Source: Synergistaceae bacterium
GTDB taxonomy: Bacteria > Synergistota > Synergistia > Synergistales > Aminobacteriaceae
DNA length: 21,970 nucleotides
NCBI GenBank assembly: GCA_031270755.1
Contig: JAISWV010000202.1
Coordinates: 1 to 21,970 of the forward strand
Direction: 5' to 3'
Both the position numbers and the translations under genes were made by a program. Positions within the stretch are counted from its first letter, which is position 1. Each line of letters begins with the position of its first letter. The notes under the pieces were generated by a model. It was not told the DNA's origin and did not search any database. It worked only from the letters and a program-made list of their open reading frames with translations. Shown here piece by piece: positions 7,424 to 15,239 of the stretch.

Positions 7424-9153
7424 AGTTTTTGAGACGTGTTGGGGAATGTCCGTGGCTCGTTTTTGTGGGTTTGGTCTTGGGCGCTATTTTGATCTTCTCG
7501 CGGTACGGTCTTTTGCCCCGGCTGGAGCTGGAACGGGACAACCGGAACGTGGCGGTTGTCGTCGATTATCGCGAGATGCTCCCTATGGCCGAAGAAGCGG
7601 GGCTTTCTCCGGAGGCCACTCTGGAGTTCCTGAAAAAAAAGGGCGTCGTGGGCCTGATGGTCAAGGAGTACACGGCCGAGGACATCCAATACGAACCCGG
7701 TCCGGATTTCGAGGGGCTGAGGGCGGGCACGGCGGCGGACATGCCTATTTTCTACAGGGTCGCCCCGGCTCCCACCTGGCAGTTGAGGCAGTCTCTGGAA
7801 ACGACGCGGAAAATTTTGTCCGAGTATCCTAAGGTCGCGGTGGTCTCTCCTTCGGGCGAGATTGCCTTGGGGTATCCTGACCTGAAGCCTTTGGCGTTTC
7901 TTTTGAAAGAACACGGCATAGCCGTGGCGCAAACCGAATTCTCCCGCCAGCTCGGGGCGGTGCAGCTCAACTGGCTGGCGTTCCCCAGCCTCATCCCGCT
8001 GCACAGCGTGACCAACGAAGAACTGCTCGTTCGCAGGATCGACAGGGCGGCTCTGCACGATCGTTTCGTTCGCGCCGCGGTGGAGCGGTCCGTGCGCCTT
8101 TTGGTGATGCGGCCAGCGGCCTCGGGCAACGTGGCTTCCTCCTTGGAAAGCTTCGGCGGGGAGGTGGGGCGGCTGGTGGAGGCTCTGCAGTCCCACGGCC
8201 TTCAATCGGCCTGGCCTCGGCCGGTGTTTGCCGGTCATCCGAGATGGCGTATGCACTGGCTCTCGGCATTGGCGTGTTCTATGGCCTTTTTGCTGTCTCT
8301 GGCCCGCTACGTGCGGCGAATGAATGGCACCTTGGACAAGCCGATGCCCACGGCGGAAGCCGTTCTGTTCGTCATTCTCGCGGGAGTTCTCGCCTCGGCC
8401 GCTTGGAAGATCGCCGTTTTTGCCCGGCTGCTGGGCGCCTTATCGGCTGCTTTTATCGTAACGGAGGCTTCGTTGACCGCTATGGACGTCGCTGCCGCGG
8501 ATAGGGCGCGGCGTTATTGGAGAACGCTCTTGGAGGCTTCCCTTTTCGTGACCATAGGAGGGCTCGCCGTTGCCGCTCTTTTCAGCGAACCCCTTTATAT
8601 GCTGCGGCTCATGACCTTTTCGGGAGTGAAGCTGACGCTGCTGCTGCCCCCGCTTTTGGTGGTGCTGCACGATATGCGCCGCCGGGTCCACCCCGAGTCC
8701 TTGACCGAATTTCTTTCGCGCCCGCCCCTTTGGGGGGAGTTTTTTCTCGGCCTTGCCCTCCTGTCGCTCTTGGCTTTGGCCCTGTTTCGCAGCGACAACG
8801 TCCAGTTCATCCCCGGATTCGAGGCCAAGACCCGCGAGGCCCTGGAGCGTTTTTTGGTGGCGCGGCCCCGCAACAAAGAGGTTTTCGTCGGTTATCCCTG
8901 CCTTCTGCTCTATGTTTTCGCGGTGAAATCCGGCCTATGGGCACGCTATCGCGAGGTTTTGCGGGTGGGAGTGGTTTTGGGCTTTTCCTCCGTAGTCAAT
9001 AGCTTTTGTCACTACCACACGCCCCTGTTTTTTATTTTGCTGCGCGAATTTCACGGGCTGTGGGTGGGAACGGTCGTGGGAATTCTCGCGGTGTTCGCCG
9101 TGAAATATGCCGCCCTGCCTTTGTGCCGGAAAATTCATTTTCTGGCGGAGTGA
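7420..9153 (+). CDS. DUF5693 family multi-pass membrane protein
   Basis: A 577-residue membrane protein of unknown biochemical role. The chosen GTG at 7420 overlaps the maf stop (GTGA) and has GAGG eight bases upstream; the frame extends further upstream within maf, but that extension is not hydrophobic. Residues ~12-30 form one membrane segment. Residues ~31-275 form a soluble, probably extracytoplasmic domain with alternating strands and helices (VAVVVDYREMLPMAEEAGLS, GVVGLMVKEYTAEDI). From ~278 onward there are about eight further membrane segments. DUF5693 genes are known next to csaB, as here, where csaB starts five bases after the stop. This suggests a shared role in building or exporting the pyruvylated wall polymer (inference). 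No catalytic motif is evident. Confidence 0.8.
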   Translation: MKFLRRVGECPWLVFVGLVLGAILIFSRYGLLPRLELERDNRNVAVVVDYREMLPMAEEAGLSPEATLEFLKKKGVVGLMVKEYTAEDIQYEPGPDFEGLRAGTAADMPIFYRVAPAPTWQLRQSLETTRKILSEYPKVAVVSPSGEIALGYPDLKPLAFLLKEHGIAVAQTEFSRQLGAVQLNWLAFPSLIPLHSVTNEELLVRRIDRAALHDRFVRAAVERSVRLLVMRPAASGNVASSLESFGGEVGRLVEALQSHGLQSAWPRPVFAGHPRWRMHWLSALACSMAFLLSLARYVRRMNGTLDKPMPTAEAVLFVILAGVLASAAWKIAVFARLLGALSAAFIVTEASLTAMDVAAADRARRYWRTLLEASLFVTIGGLAVAALFSEPLYMLRLMTFSGVKLTLLLPPLLVVLHDMRRRVHPESLTEFLSRPPLWGEFFLGLALLSLLALALFRSDNVQFIPGFEAKTREALERFLVARPRNKEVFVGYPCLLLYVFAVKSGLWARYREVLRVGVVLGFSSVVNSFCHYHTPLFFILLREFHGLWVGTVVGILAVFAVKYAALPLCRKIHFLAE

Positions 9154-9158
9154 CGTGC

Positions 9159-10199
9159 ATGGCCTCCTCCAGGCGCTACCGGGCAGCTCTGGCCGGTTAT
9201 TACGGTTTCGGCAACCTGGGAGACGAGCTTTTGCTGGAGGCCTCCATTGCCGCTCTTTCGCGGTGCGGCGTCCCCCGGGAGGGTATGGTGGTGCTGTCCA
9301 ACGACCCCGGCGGTTCCCGGCAAAAGTTCGGCGTGGACGCGGTGGATCGGTGGAAGGCCGGGCAGATTTGCCGCGTGTTGGGGCAAAGCGAAACGCTTTT
9401 GCTTGGAGGAGGGGGACTGTTTCAGGACGCGACCAGCCTGCGTTCGTGCGTTTACTATTGGGGGCTCGTGAGGTGCGCGGTTTTTCGGGGCGCTGTGCCC
9501 TGGGCTTTGGGGCAGTCGGTGGGGCCGCTGTGCTCGAATTTTTCCCGACGGCTGACGCGCGACGCCCTCAAACGCTGCCGCCTGGTGCAGGTGCGCGACA
9601 AGGCGGGTTTGTCCCTTTGCGAAGCCTTGGGGGTGGACGCCGAATTGGGCCATGACCTGGTGCTTTCTTTGACTTTGGGCGGCGCTTTTTCCGGAAGGCA
9701 TCCGGCAGAGAAAAACGCGCCTACGCCGGATACAAATAAAACGCTGCTGGTAAACCTTCGGCCTTGTGCCGGCGATTTTCCCGAACGCTTCGCCGATTCC
9801 GTTTCCGCTTATGCCTCCGCTTTCGAGGAAAAGATCGTCGGAGTCGCCTTTGCCGAAGAAGACGAGCGCCTCATGCGGCGTTTCATGGACGAGAAACGTC
9901 TTGTTTTGTCGCGCATCGAGCGTGCTGTGACGATGGAGGAGGCTCTTCGCGTCTTTCAGGGCGCGGGCGCGGCGGCCGGGATGAGGCTGCATTTCGCGAT
10001 GCTGGCGGTCTTGGCCTCGGTGCCCTTGGTTGTCGCGCCCTACGACCCCAAGGTCGAGGCCTTCGCGTTGGACAGGGAGGTCCCCGTGTGGGACGGAGGC
10101 CCGTTTCCCGCGCCGCGATTGTCCGCATCCCCTCTTTTTTCGCCGGAGTTTTTTCAGGAAGAAATCGACGCCCTTTGCCGGGATGTTTTGGGATTATAA
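9159..10199 (+). CDS. csaB: Polysaccharide pyruvyl transferase CsaB
   Basis: CsaB adds ketal-linked pyruvate to cell-wall polysaccharide, creating the ligand for SLH domains of S-layer or outer-membrane anchor proteins. The 346-residue protein shows AGYYGFGNLGDELLLEA at the N-terminus, ETLLLGGGGLFQDATS, WALGQSVGPL, QVRDKAGLSLCEALGV, GHDLVLSL and the C-terminal AAGMRLHFAMLAVLASVPLV with PYDPKVEAFA, as expected for the family. The ATG at 9159 has GGAG (9147-9150) eight bases upstream; an upstream extension inside DUF5693 is unlikely to be used. Coupling to uppP and DUF5693 supports a wall-polymer role. In a diderm host the natural partner would be SLH-bearing outer-membrane proteins, but none is in the window. 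Confidence 0.93.
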   Translation: MASSRRYRAALAGYYGFGNLGDELLLEASIAALSRCGVPREGMVVLSNDPGGSRQKFGVDAVDRWKAGQICRVLGQSETLLLGGGGLFQDATSLRSCVYYWGLVRCAVFRGAVPWALGQSVGPLCSNFSRRLTRDALKRCRLVQVRDKAGLSLCEALGVDAELGHDLVLSLTLGGAFSGRHPAEKNAPTPDTNKTLLVNLRPCAGDFPERFADSVSAYASAFEEKIVGVAFAEEDERLMRRFMDEKRLVLSRIERAVTMEEALRVFQGAGAAAGMRLHFAMLAVLASVPLVVAPYDPKVEAFALDREVPVWDGGPFPAPRLSASPLFSPEFFQEEIDALCRDVLGL

Positions 10200-10223
10200 A
10201 GAGAGTGGAAAGTTGGTGAGCAC

Positions 10224-11780
10224 GTGATTCCTCTAAAGCTTGAAACGCTGCTGGCAGGTCGAGTCGTGGAACAAGACCGGGTGGAATACAAGAAAGGTTG
10301 GAACCCGTCGGATATTATCCACACCATATGCGCTTTTGCCAATGATTTCACCAACACCAACGGCGGTTACATCGTGATTGGCATCGAAGAGCGGAACGGG
10401 CGTCCTTTGCTGCCGCCTGCAGGAATTGACGCCGACGTTCTGGACAGCGTTCAAAAAGAGCTGTTTCAGTACTGTAATCTGATTGAACCACGCTATATCC
10501 CCCAACTGGAGATTGTAGAGTGTCGGGAGCGATATGTCGTCTATCTGTGGTGCTCCGCCGGCGATGACGGGCCGTATATGGCCCCTAAAGAAGTATATTC
10601 CCGCAACAGATCGGACAAGCATAAAGAATATTGGATCAAACCCTCTTCCGTCAAAACCATCGCGAAAGGAGCGGAGCTCTCCGAGCTTTTCAGCAAGTTC
10701 AATACAGTTCCTTTCGACGATAGAGTGAACCGCGAGGCCAAAATTTCTGATATCCGAAGAGGTTTTGTGGAGGATTTTCTCGTCGAAAGCGACAGTTCCC
10801 TCGTAGCGGAAATGAACGACAGGCCTTTGGAGGATTTGCTGGTCGCTATGGAGGTGGCTAACGTCACCGACGTCGGTGTCGACATCCGCAATGTCGGCAT
10901 CCTTATGTTCTCGGAACACCCGGAAAAATTTTTACCTGGCGCTCAAATAGAACTCATTCGTTTCTATTCCTCGGAAGCGGAAGGTTCCGATGATTTTACG
11001 GAAAAAATATTCACCGGCTCTTTGCAAAAGCAAATACGCGATGCGCTTTCCTATATCCAGGCAACGCTCATCGAGGAAAAAGTGGTGAAAAAGCCCGATA
11101 AGGCGGAAGCGGAGCGTTTTTTCAACTACCCCTACGCGGCATTGGAAGAATCTCTCGTCAACGCCGTCTTCCATAAATCTTACCGCATACAAGAGCCCGT
11201 GGAAATCAGAATTTATGTGAATTGCATAAAAATCATAAACTATCCTGGCCCCGAAAAATGGATAGACATGGAACAGTTCAAGTCCGGAAAGGCAATTGCC
11301 CGTCGTTATCGAAACCGGCGTATCGGCGAATTTTTGAAGGAAATCGACCTCTCCGAGAAAAAATCGACCGGCATTACGAAAATTTTGAGAGCTCTCAAGG
11401 TGAATCACTCGCCTTTGCCCGATTTTGAAACGGACGACGGCCGAAACTATCTCATTACGACGATAAAAATACACCCGGCGTTTGAAGTACGCGGCGTGAG
11501 CGTACCAGTCGTGAATGAGCGAAGTTTGAGCGAAGTTTTGAGCGAAGTTGAGATGGAGAAAATGGCCCCGATTATCGGGTATTTGCGGGAAAACGGCTCC
11601 GTCACACCGAAAGAAGCGATGGCGGTCACCAGGAAATCCGCCGCCACCGCAAGGCGTTATTTGGCTCTTCTCTGCGGCAAGGGTATTTTGACAATGCAGG
11701 GAAATACAAATGCGGTCAGTTATTCATTAAGAGAATTGAAAAGAGAACCGAAAAGAGAGTCAAAAAAACAATCGCACTGA
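10224..11780 (+). CDS. AlbA_2 (Schlafen-type) putative DNA-binding / ATP-binding protein
   Basis: Residues ~1-140 match the AlbA_2 domain: an early Glu in VEYKKGW, then ICAFANDFTNTNGGYIVIGI. Residues ~250-400 look like the GHKL-type HATPase_c_4 module, with YPYAALEESLVNAVFHKSY and the later EKKSTGITKI. The C-terminal ~80 residues hold a winged-helix-like region (PIIGYLRENGSVTPKEAMAV), preceded by a short repeat (LSEVLSEVE) and followed by a basic tail. Such proteins are annotated as putative transcriptional regulators or RecG-like and also occur in defence and mobile regions; the true role is unknown. The start is GTG with GGTGAG just upstream. The gene is visibly richer in A and T than its neighbours and separates csaB from the transketolase genes, which suggests later insertion. 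Confidence 0.88.
   Translation: MIPLKLETLLAGRVVEQDRVEYKKGWNPSDIIHTICAFANDFTNTNGGYIVIGIEERNGRPLLPPAGIDADVLDSVQKELFQYCNLIEPRYIPQLEIVECRERYVVYLWCSAGDDGPYMAPKEVYSRNRSDKHKEYWIKPSSVKTIAKGAELSELFSKFNTVPFDDRVNREAKISDIRRGFVEDFLVESDSSLVAEMNDRPLEDLLVAMEVANVTDVGVDIRNVGILMFSEHPEKFLPGAQIELIRFYSSEAEGSDDFTEKIFTGSLQKQIRDALSYIQATLIEEKVVKKPDKAEAERFFNYPYAALEESLVNAVFHKSYRIQEPVEIRIYVNCIKIINYPGPEKWIDMEQFKSGKAIARRYRNRRIGEFLKEIDLSEKKSTGITKILRALKVNHSPLPDFETDDGRNYLITTIKIHPAFEVRGVSVPVVNERSLSEVLSEVEMEKMAPIIGYLRENGSVTPKEAMAVTRKSAATARRYLALLCGKGILTMQGNTNAVSYSLRELKREPKRESKKQSH
11516..11549 (+). repeat. Three copies of an 11-bp repeat inside the AlbA_2 gene
   Basis: TGAGCGAAGTT occurs at 11516-11526, 11527-11537 and 11539-11549, the last offset by one extra T. 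In frame it encodes SLSEVLSEVE in the linker between the ATP-binding part and the C-terminal winged helix. AlbA_2/HATPase proteins often have short repeated linkers at this place, so length variation by slippage is plausible. Confidence 0.8.
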
Positions 11781-11841
11781 GGCACTGAAAATTTCGGCAA
11801 TGACCCATGCTTTACAGTTCGACAAAAGAGTGGTGTTTACA

Positions 11842-12669
11842 ATGGACGCTGTTGTTTTGACGGAGCTCGAAGCCCGCGCGTTGGACGTCAGACGGGACAT
11901 AGTTCGTATGCTGGGTATCGCCCGGACCGGCCATATGGCGTCGTCCCTTTCCGCCGTGGATATTCTCGTATGGCTTTACGGTTCCGTGCTTTCGGTTCGC
12001 CCGAAAGAACCCCTTTGGGAGGAGCGGGACCGCTTCGTCCTCAGCAAAGCGTCGGCGAGCCCCGCTCTGTACGCCGTGCTGGCGGACCGCGGTTTTTTCG
12101 ACCGCGACGCTTTATGGGGATATCGGCAATTGGGCAGCACACTTCAGGCTTTCGCGGACGCCCGCCGGACGCCGGGGGTGGACGTTTCCTGCGGCGCTCT
12201 GGGGGTAGGGCTGGGGATCTCTTTGGGGCTGGCTCTGGCGTTTAAAAATCGGCTCCCTCAGCTTCGCGTTTTCTGTCTGATAGGAGCCAGAGAACTGCAA
12301 GAAGGATCGGTGTGGGAGTCTTTGATCGTCGCCGCGCGTCACGGATTGAGTAACTTGACCGTCATCGTGGATAAAAACGACGGAGTTCCCGACGACCTGG
12401 CGGAGAAGTTCCATTCCTTCGGCTGGGCCGCTGCTTGCGCGGACGGGCACGATATACGTTCGTTGAACGACGCTCTCGAGTCGCTGCCTGCCCACTGTCA
12501 ACGCCTGTTGATCGCGAAGACGCTGCGCGGTAAAGGAATTCCTTCGTTGGAGCGGGAAACGCCGGCAGGCAAGGCCGCGTCGAATTCTCGGACGACGGAC
12601 GATCTTTTGAAAGAACTGGAGGGTCTCGACAATGTCGGTACCGAAAAGAAGCCTGGGAGAAGCTTATAA
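11842..12669 (+). CDS. Transketolase-like N-terminal (pyrophosphate-binding) half, motif-degenerate
   Basis: In two-subunit transketolases this half binds the thiamine diphosphate (ThDP) diphosphate and Mg for ketol transfer in the pentose phosphate pathway. The 275-residue protein follows the family pattern: RRDIVRMLGIARTGHMASSL (His31 present), a KASASPALYAVLADRGFF block, GVDVSCGALGVGLGISLGLA, and ELQEGSVWESL. Key residues differ. The usual SKGHA motif reads SKASA, with Ser71 in place of the conserved His. The GDG that starts the ThDP motif reads G148-A149-R150, losing the Mg-ligand Asp, although Asn179 stands at the expected 30-residue distance. ATG 11842 is preferred because family similarity begins soon after it; an ATG at 11800 would add 14 unrelated residues. 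It overlaps the C-terminal half by 38 bases, so the halves are probably made together. Catalysis as a normal transketolase is doubtful. Confidence 0.85.
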   Translation: MDAVVLTELEARALDVRRDIVRMLGIARTGHMASSLSAVDILVWLYGSVLSVRPKEPLWEERDRFVLSKASASPALYAVLADRGFFDRDALWGYRQLGSTLQAFADARRTPGVDVSCGALGVGLGISLGLALAFKNRLPQLRVFCLIGARELQEGSVWESLIVAARHGLSNLTVIVDKNDGVPDDLAEKFHSFGWAAACADGHDIRSLNDALESLPAHCQRLLIAKTLRGKGIPSLERETPAGKAASNSRTTDDLLKELEGLDNVGTEKKPGRSL

Positions 12670-13582
12670 GGACGCCCTTTTGTCGCTGGCGGGCTCTCAC
12701 TCCAACTTGTTCGTGCTCGACGCGGATCTGGGGCTCTTCAGGGAAGAATCCGAGTTTGGGCGGCGACACCCCGACCGCTATCTGAACATCGGGGCGGCGG
12801 AGCAAAACCTGATCTTGACCGCCGCGGGTATGTCCATCGCGGGCATGTGCGTGTACGCGTCGGCTTGTTCTTCGTTTCTGACGGGGCGCGCCTACGAGCA
12901 AATCCGTTCAGCCGTGGCCTTGCCGGGTTTGGCGGTCCATCTGGTGGGCAGTCACGCGGGGATCACGGTTGGGGAGGACGGCGCGATATACCAGATGCTC
13001 GAAGACGTCGCGTTGATGAGGGCGCTGCACGGCGTGGCGCTTCTCGTCCCCTCCGACTACACGTCGGCATACGCGCTGTGCCGCCAGGTCGCCGACATGA
13101 AGGGGCCTTCCTACATTCGCCTGGGCCTGCCGGAGCAGCCGCTGATTTACAGCCCCGACGACTCGGATTTTCGCGTCGGAGACGGGCGGATCTTGCGGGA
13201 AGGCGACCAGATAACGATTTGCGCTTGTGGTATCATGGTGGGAGAGGCCCTGAAAGCGGCGGAGGTTTTGGATCAGCAGGACATCGGAGCGGAAGTCATC
13301 GATTGTTATTGCCTGAACCCTTTTCCGGCGCGGTTGGTTTTGTCTTCCTTGCAGCGGACGGGATGCTGCGTGACGGCGGAAGAGCATTTTCTGCCGGGCG
13401 GCCTCTTCGAGCTGGTTGCGGGTTTGGCCGCGCGGGAATATCCTGTTCCCGTACAGCCGGTGGGAGTCAAGATAGATTTTGGGCAGAGCGGTTCAGCGGA
13501 GGACCTGAAGGAGTTTTACGGCCTCACGGCGGATCAGATCGTCAGCGCTTCCGTTTTGGCGTGGACGATGCGCCGCAGGTGA
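12632..13582 (+). CDS. Transketolase-like C-terminal (pyrimidine-binding) half
   Basis: A 316-residue partner of the preceding half, made of the pyrimidine-binding and C-terminal domains. Family blocks are well kept: FVLDADLG, NIGAAEQNLILTAAGMSIAG with the cofactor-activating Glu57, FLTGRAYEQIR, VGSHAGITVGEDGAIYQMLE, DVALMRAL, GPSYIRLGLPEQPLIY, and the C-terminal EVIDCYCLNPF and TAEEHFLPGGL. The ATG lies inside the end of the N-terminal half with GGAGGG eight bases upstream, so it has its own strong ribosome-binding site despite the overlap. Its motifs look normal, in contrast with the degenerate partner. If this half joins a different N-terminal subunit elsewhere in the genome, the nearby partner could be regulatory (inference). 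ftsE follows after 44 bases. Confidence 0.9.
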   Translation: MSVPKRSLGEAYKDALLSLAGSHSNLFVLDADLGLFREESEFGRRHPDRYLNIGAAEQNLILTAAGMSIAGMCVYASACSSFLTGRAYEQIRSAVALPGLAVHLVGSHAGITVGEDGAIYQMLEDVALMRALHGVALLVPSDYTSAYALCRQVADMKGPSYIRLGLPEQPLIYSPDDSDFRVGDGRILREGDQITICACGIMVGEALKAAEVLDQQDIGAEVIDCYCLNPFPARLVLSSLQRTGCCVTAEEHFLPGGLFELVAGLAAREYPVPVQPVGVKIDFGQSGSAEDLKEFYGLTADQIVSASVLAWTMRRR

Positions 13583-13626
13583 CTCCGAAGCAAACCGCAG
13601 TTTATTTGCGAAGGGGAAACGTCCCG

Positions 13627-14322
13627 ATGAAGATAAAATTTTCGGGTGTTACCAAAATTTTCAAACCCGATATCGTCGCGTTGAAAGATGTGCATTTGGA
13701 GATCGACAAGGGAGAGTTCGTCTACGTCGTGGGGGCCACGGGCTCGGGAAAATCCACGCTGCTCCGCATGATCACCCGGGAGGTGCTGCCCACCAAAGGG
13801 ACCGTTTCGGTGGGAGACACGAATTTACGAAAAATGCGCCCCAGCGACATTCCCTATTACCGCCGGGACGTGGGGCTGGTCGCGCAAGACTTCAAGCTCA
13901 TTCCGCACCTGACGGTGCTGGAAAACGGGTCTTTCGTGATGGAGGCCATGTCCGTTCCCTCCAAGATGGTGGAGTACAGGGCCAGCAAGGTCATCGAGCA
14001 GGTCGGCTTATGGCGCCGGCGCTTCATGAAACCTCCCCAGCTTTCTGGAGGAGAGCAGCAGCGCGTGGCTATCGCCCGCGCCCTCGCCAACTCGCCGTCG
14101 CTTTTCGTGGCGGACGAGCCCACGGGAAACCTGGACTTCCGCACTTCCGCGGACGTCATGAAGATACTCCTGGCCATCAACGCGGCCGGGGTGACGGTGA
14201 TGATGACCACTCACAACCAATATATCGTGGACTCCTACCGTCAAAGGGTCATCGAGCTGAACGCCGGCAGGGTCGTCCGAGACGAACACGCCGGAAGGTA
14301 CCTGCCGGATGACGACGTTTAG
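13627..14322 (+). CDS. ftsE: Cell division ATP-binding protein FtsE
   Basis: The ATPase of the FtsEX complex, which sits at the cytoplasmic face of the inner membrane at the division site and uses ATP to switch on peptidoglycan hydrolysis through FtsX and an extracytoplasmic partner. The 231-residue protein has all ABC motifs: Walker [10 protein letters not shown] (36-44), a Q-loop in [19 protein letters not shown], signature [15 protein letters not shown], Walker [13 protein letters not shown] and the His switch in MMTTHNQ. AAGGGG at 13611-13616 lies ten bases before the ATG. It overlaps ftsX by 14 bases, as in many ftsEX pairs, and the genes for two EnvC-like proteins follow. Confidence 0.95.
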   Translation: MKIKFSGVTKIFKPDIVALKDVHLEIDKGEFVYVVGATGSGKSTLLRMITREVLPTKGTVSVGDTNLRKMRPSDIPYYRRDVGLVAQDFKLIPHLTVLENGSFVMEAMSVPSKMVEYRASKVIEQVGLWRRRFMKPPQLSGGEQQRVAIARALANSPSLFVADEPTGNLDFRTSADVMKILLAINAAGVTVMMTTHNQYIVDSYRQRVIELNAGRVVRDEHAGRYLPDDDV

Positions 14323-15193
14323 CTATATTCTGCGGGATACCGGGCGCCTGCTGGTGAGGCACTGGTTTTTGGGCATATTGACCTTGATCACGGCGGCGGT
14401 CATGATGTGGATACTGGGCATCACGACGCTTTTTTCTTTGAATATCCAAAACTTGCTTCAGAAGCTGGAAAGCGAGCTGGTCGTACAGGCCTACGTCAAA
14501 AAAGGCAGCGAGGTGGGGAAACTCACGGAGACCATTCGCGCGATGGAGTCCGTCACATCTGCGACCGCCCTGTCCCCGGAGGACACCCTGGCGAAGCTCC
14601 AGGCCGGAAGGGGAAGCCAGTCGCACGCGCTGGAGCTGATCGGAGAAAACCCCCTGCCTTGGAATTTCGAAATCCGCGTGAGGAGCGCGGCGGAAGTTCC
14701 CCATCTGGTTCGAACTTTGATGGCGATGCCGGAAATCGACGACGTCGTCTACGCGGGTTTGGTGGTGGAACGGGTCGCCTCCATATCGAGAGTGGCCTCC
14801 AAGGCCGCCGTGGTCATGTTCGCCCTTTCGATCATGATCACGTCCCTGGTGGTCTACAACACCATCCACATCTCCCTTTACTCGAGGCGCGAGGAAATCG
14901 CCATCATGTTCCTGGTGGGGGCGACCCGCAGTTATATTTCGACGCCCTTCGTTCTGGAGGGAACCTTTTTGGCTCTCCTGGGCTCCATTATCGCGGTAGC
15001 GGGGCTCACGTCGGCCTATTTCCCCGGGATACGCCTTCTGCAGCAGAGCCTTCCCTTCCTCAGCTTGGTGGATGACGTTCGCACCATCGGTCAGTTCGGG
15101 GTGCTGCTGGTGGGCTTCGGAGCCACCTTGGGCTGGGTGTGCAGCTGCATCGTGGTGGCGCGCTTCATGAACTCGACGACAAGACCGTTGTAA
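14309..15193 (+). CDS. ftsX: Cell division protein FtsX
   Basis: The membrane subunit of FtsEX. The 294-residue protein has the standard layout: a short cytoplasmic N-terminus, a first membrane segment at ~20-43, a large extracytoplasmic loop at ~44-165 (ELVVQAYVKKGSEVGKLTET and a later PLPWNFEIRV), then three more membrane segments near 167-190, 215-240 and 262-285. The cytoplasmic stretch SRREEIAIMFLVGATRSYI between the second and third segments is the typical FtsX/MacB-fold coupling region. The start overlaps the ftsE end; GGAAGG lies about 12 bases upstream, so coupling to ftsE translation is likely. The loop should contact the coiled coil of one or both EnvC-like proteins encoded downstream. 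Confidence 0.94.
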   Translation: MTTFSYILRDTGRLLVRHWFLGILTLITAAVMMWILGITTLFSLNIQNLLQKLESELVVQAYVKKGSEVGKLTETIRAMESVTSATALSPEDTLAKLQAGRGSQSHALELIGENPLPWNFEIRVRSAAEVPHLVRTLMAMPEIDDVVYAGLVVERVASISRVASKAAVVMFALSIMITSLVVYNTIHISLYSRREEIAIMFLVGATRSYISTPFVLEGTFLALLGSIIAVAGLTSAYFPGIRLLQQSLPFLSLVDDVRTIGQFGVLLVGFGATLGWVCSCIVVARFMNSTTRPL

Positions 15194-15235
15194 AGGGGTC
15201 CGTAATTTGCGCAAGACGGGCTTTTTAAAGGGGTC
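15191..15235 (+). promoter_or_regulatory. Duplicated ribosome-binding site before the first EnvC-like gene
   Basis: TAAAGGGGTC occurs twice, at 15191-15200 and 15226-15235. The first copy lies eight bases from a TTG (15207) and the second seven bases from a GTG (15240), both in the same frame. The GTG gives a compact signal peptide and is preferred; the TTG would add 11 residues. Both starts may be used. Confidence 0.55.
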
Positions 15236-15239
15236 GTTT

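Noticed and set aside
12847..13626. Upstream in-frame extension of ftsE through the transketolase C-half
   Set aside because: The extension is an out-of-frame reading of a well-supported gene; FtsE similarity begins at ATG 13627, which has its own ribosome-binding site.
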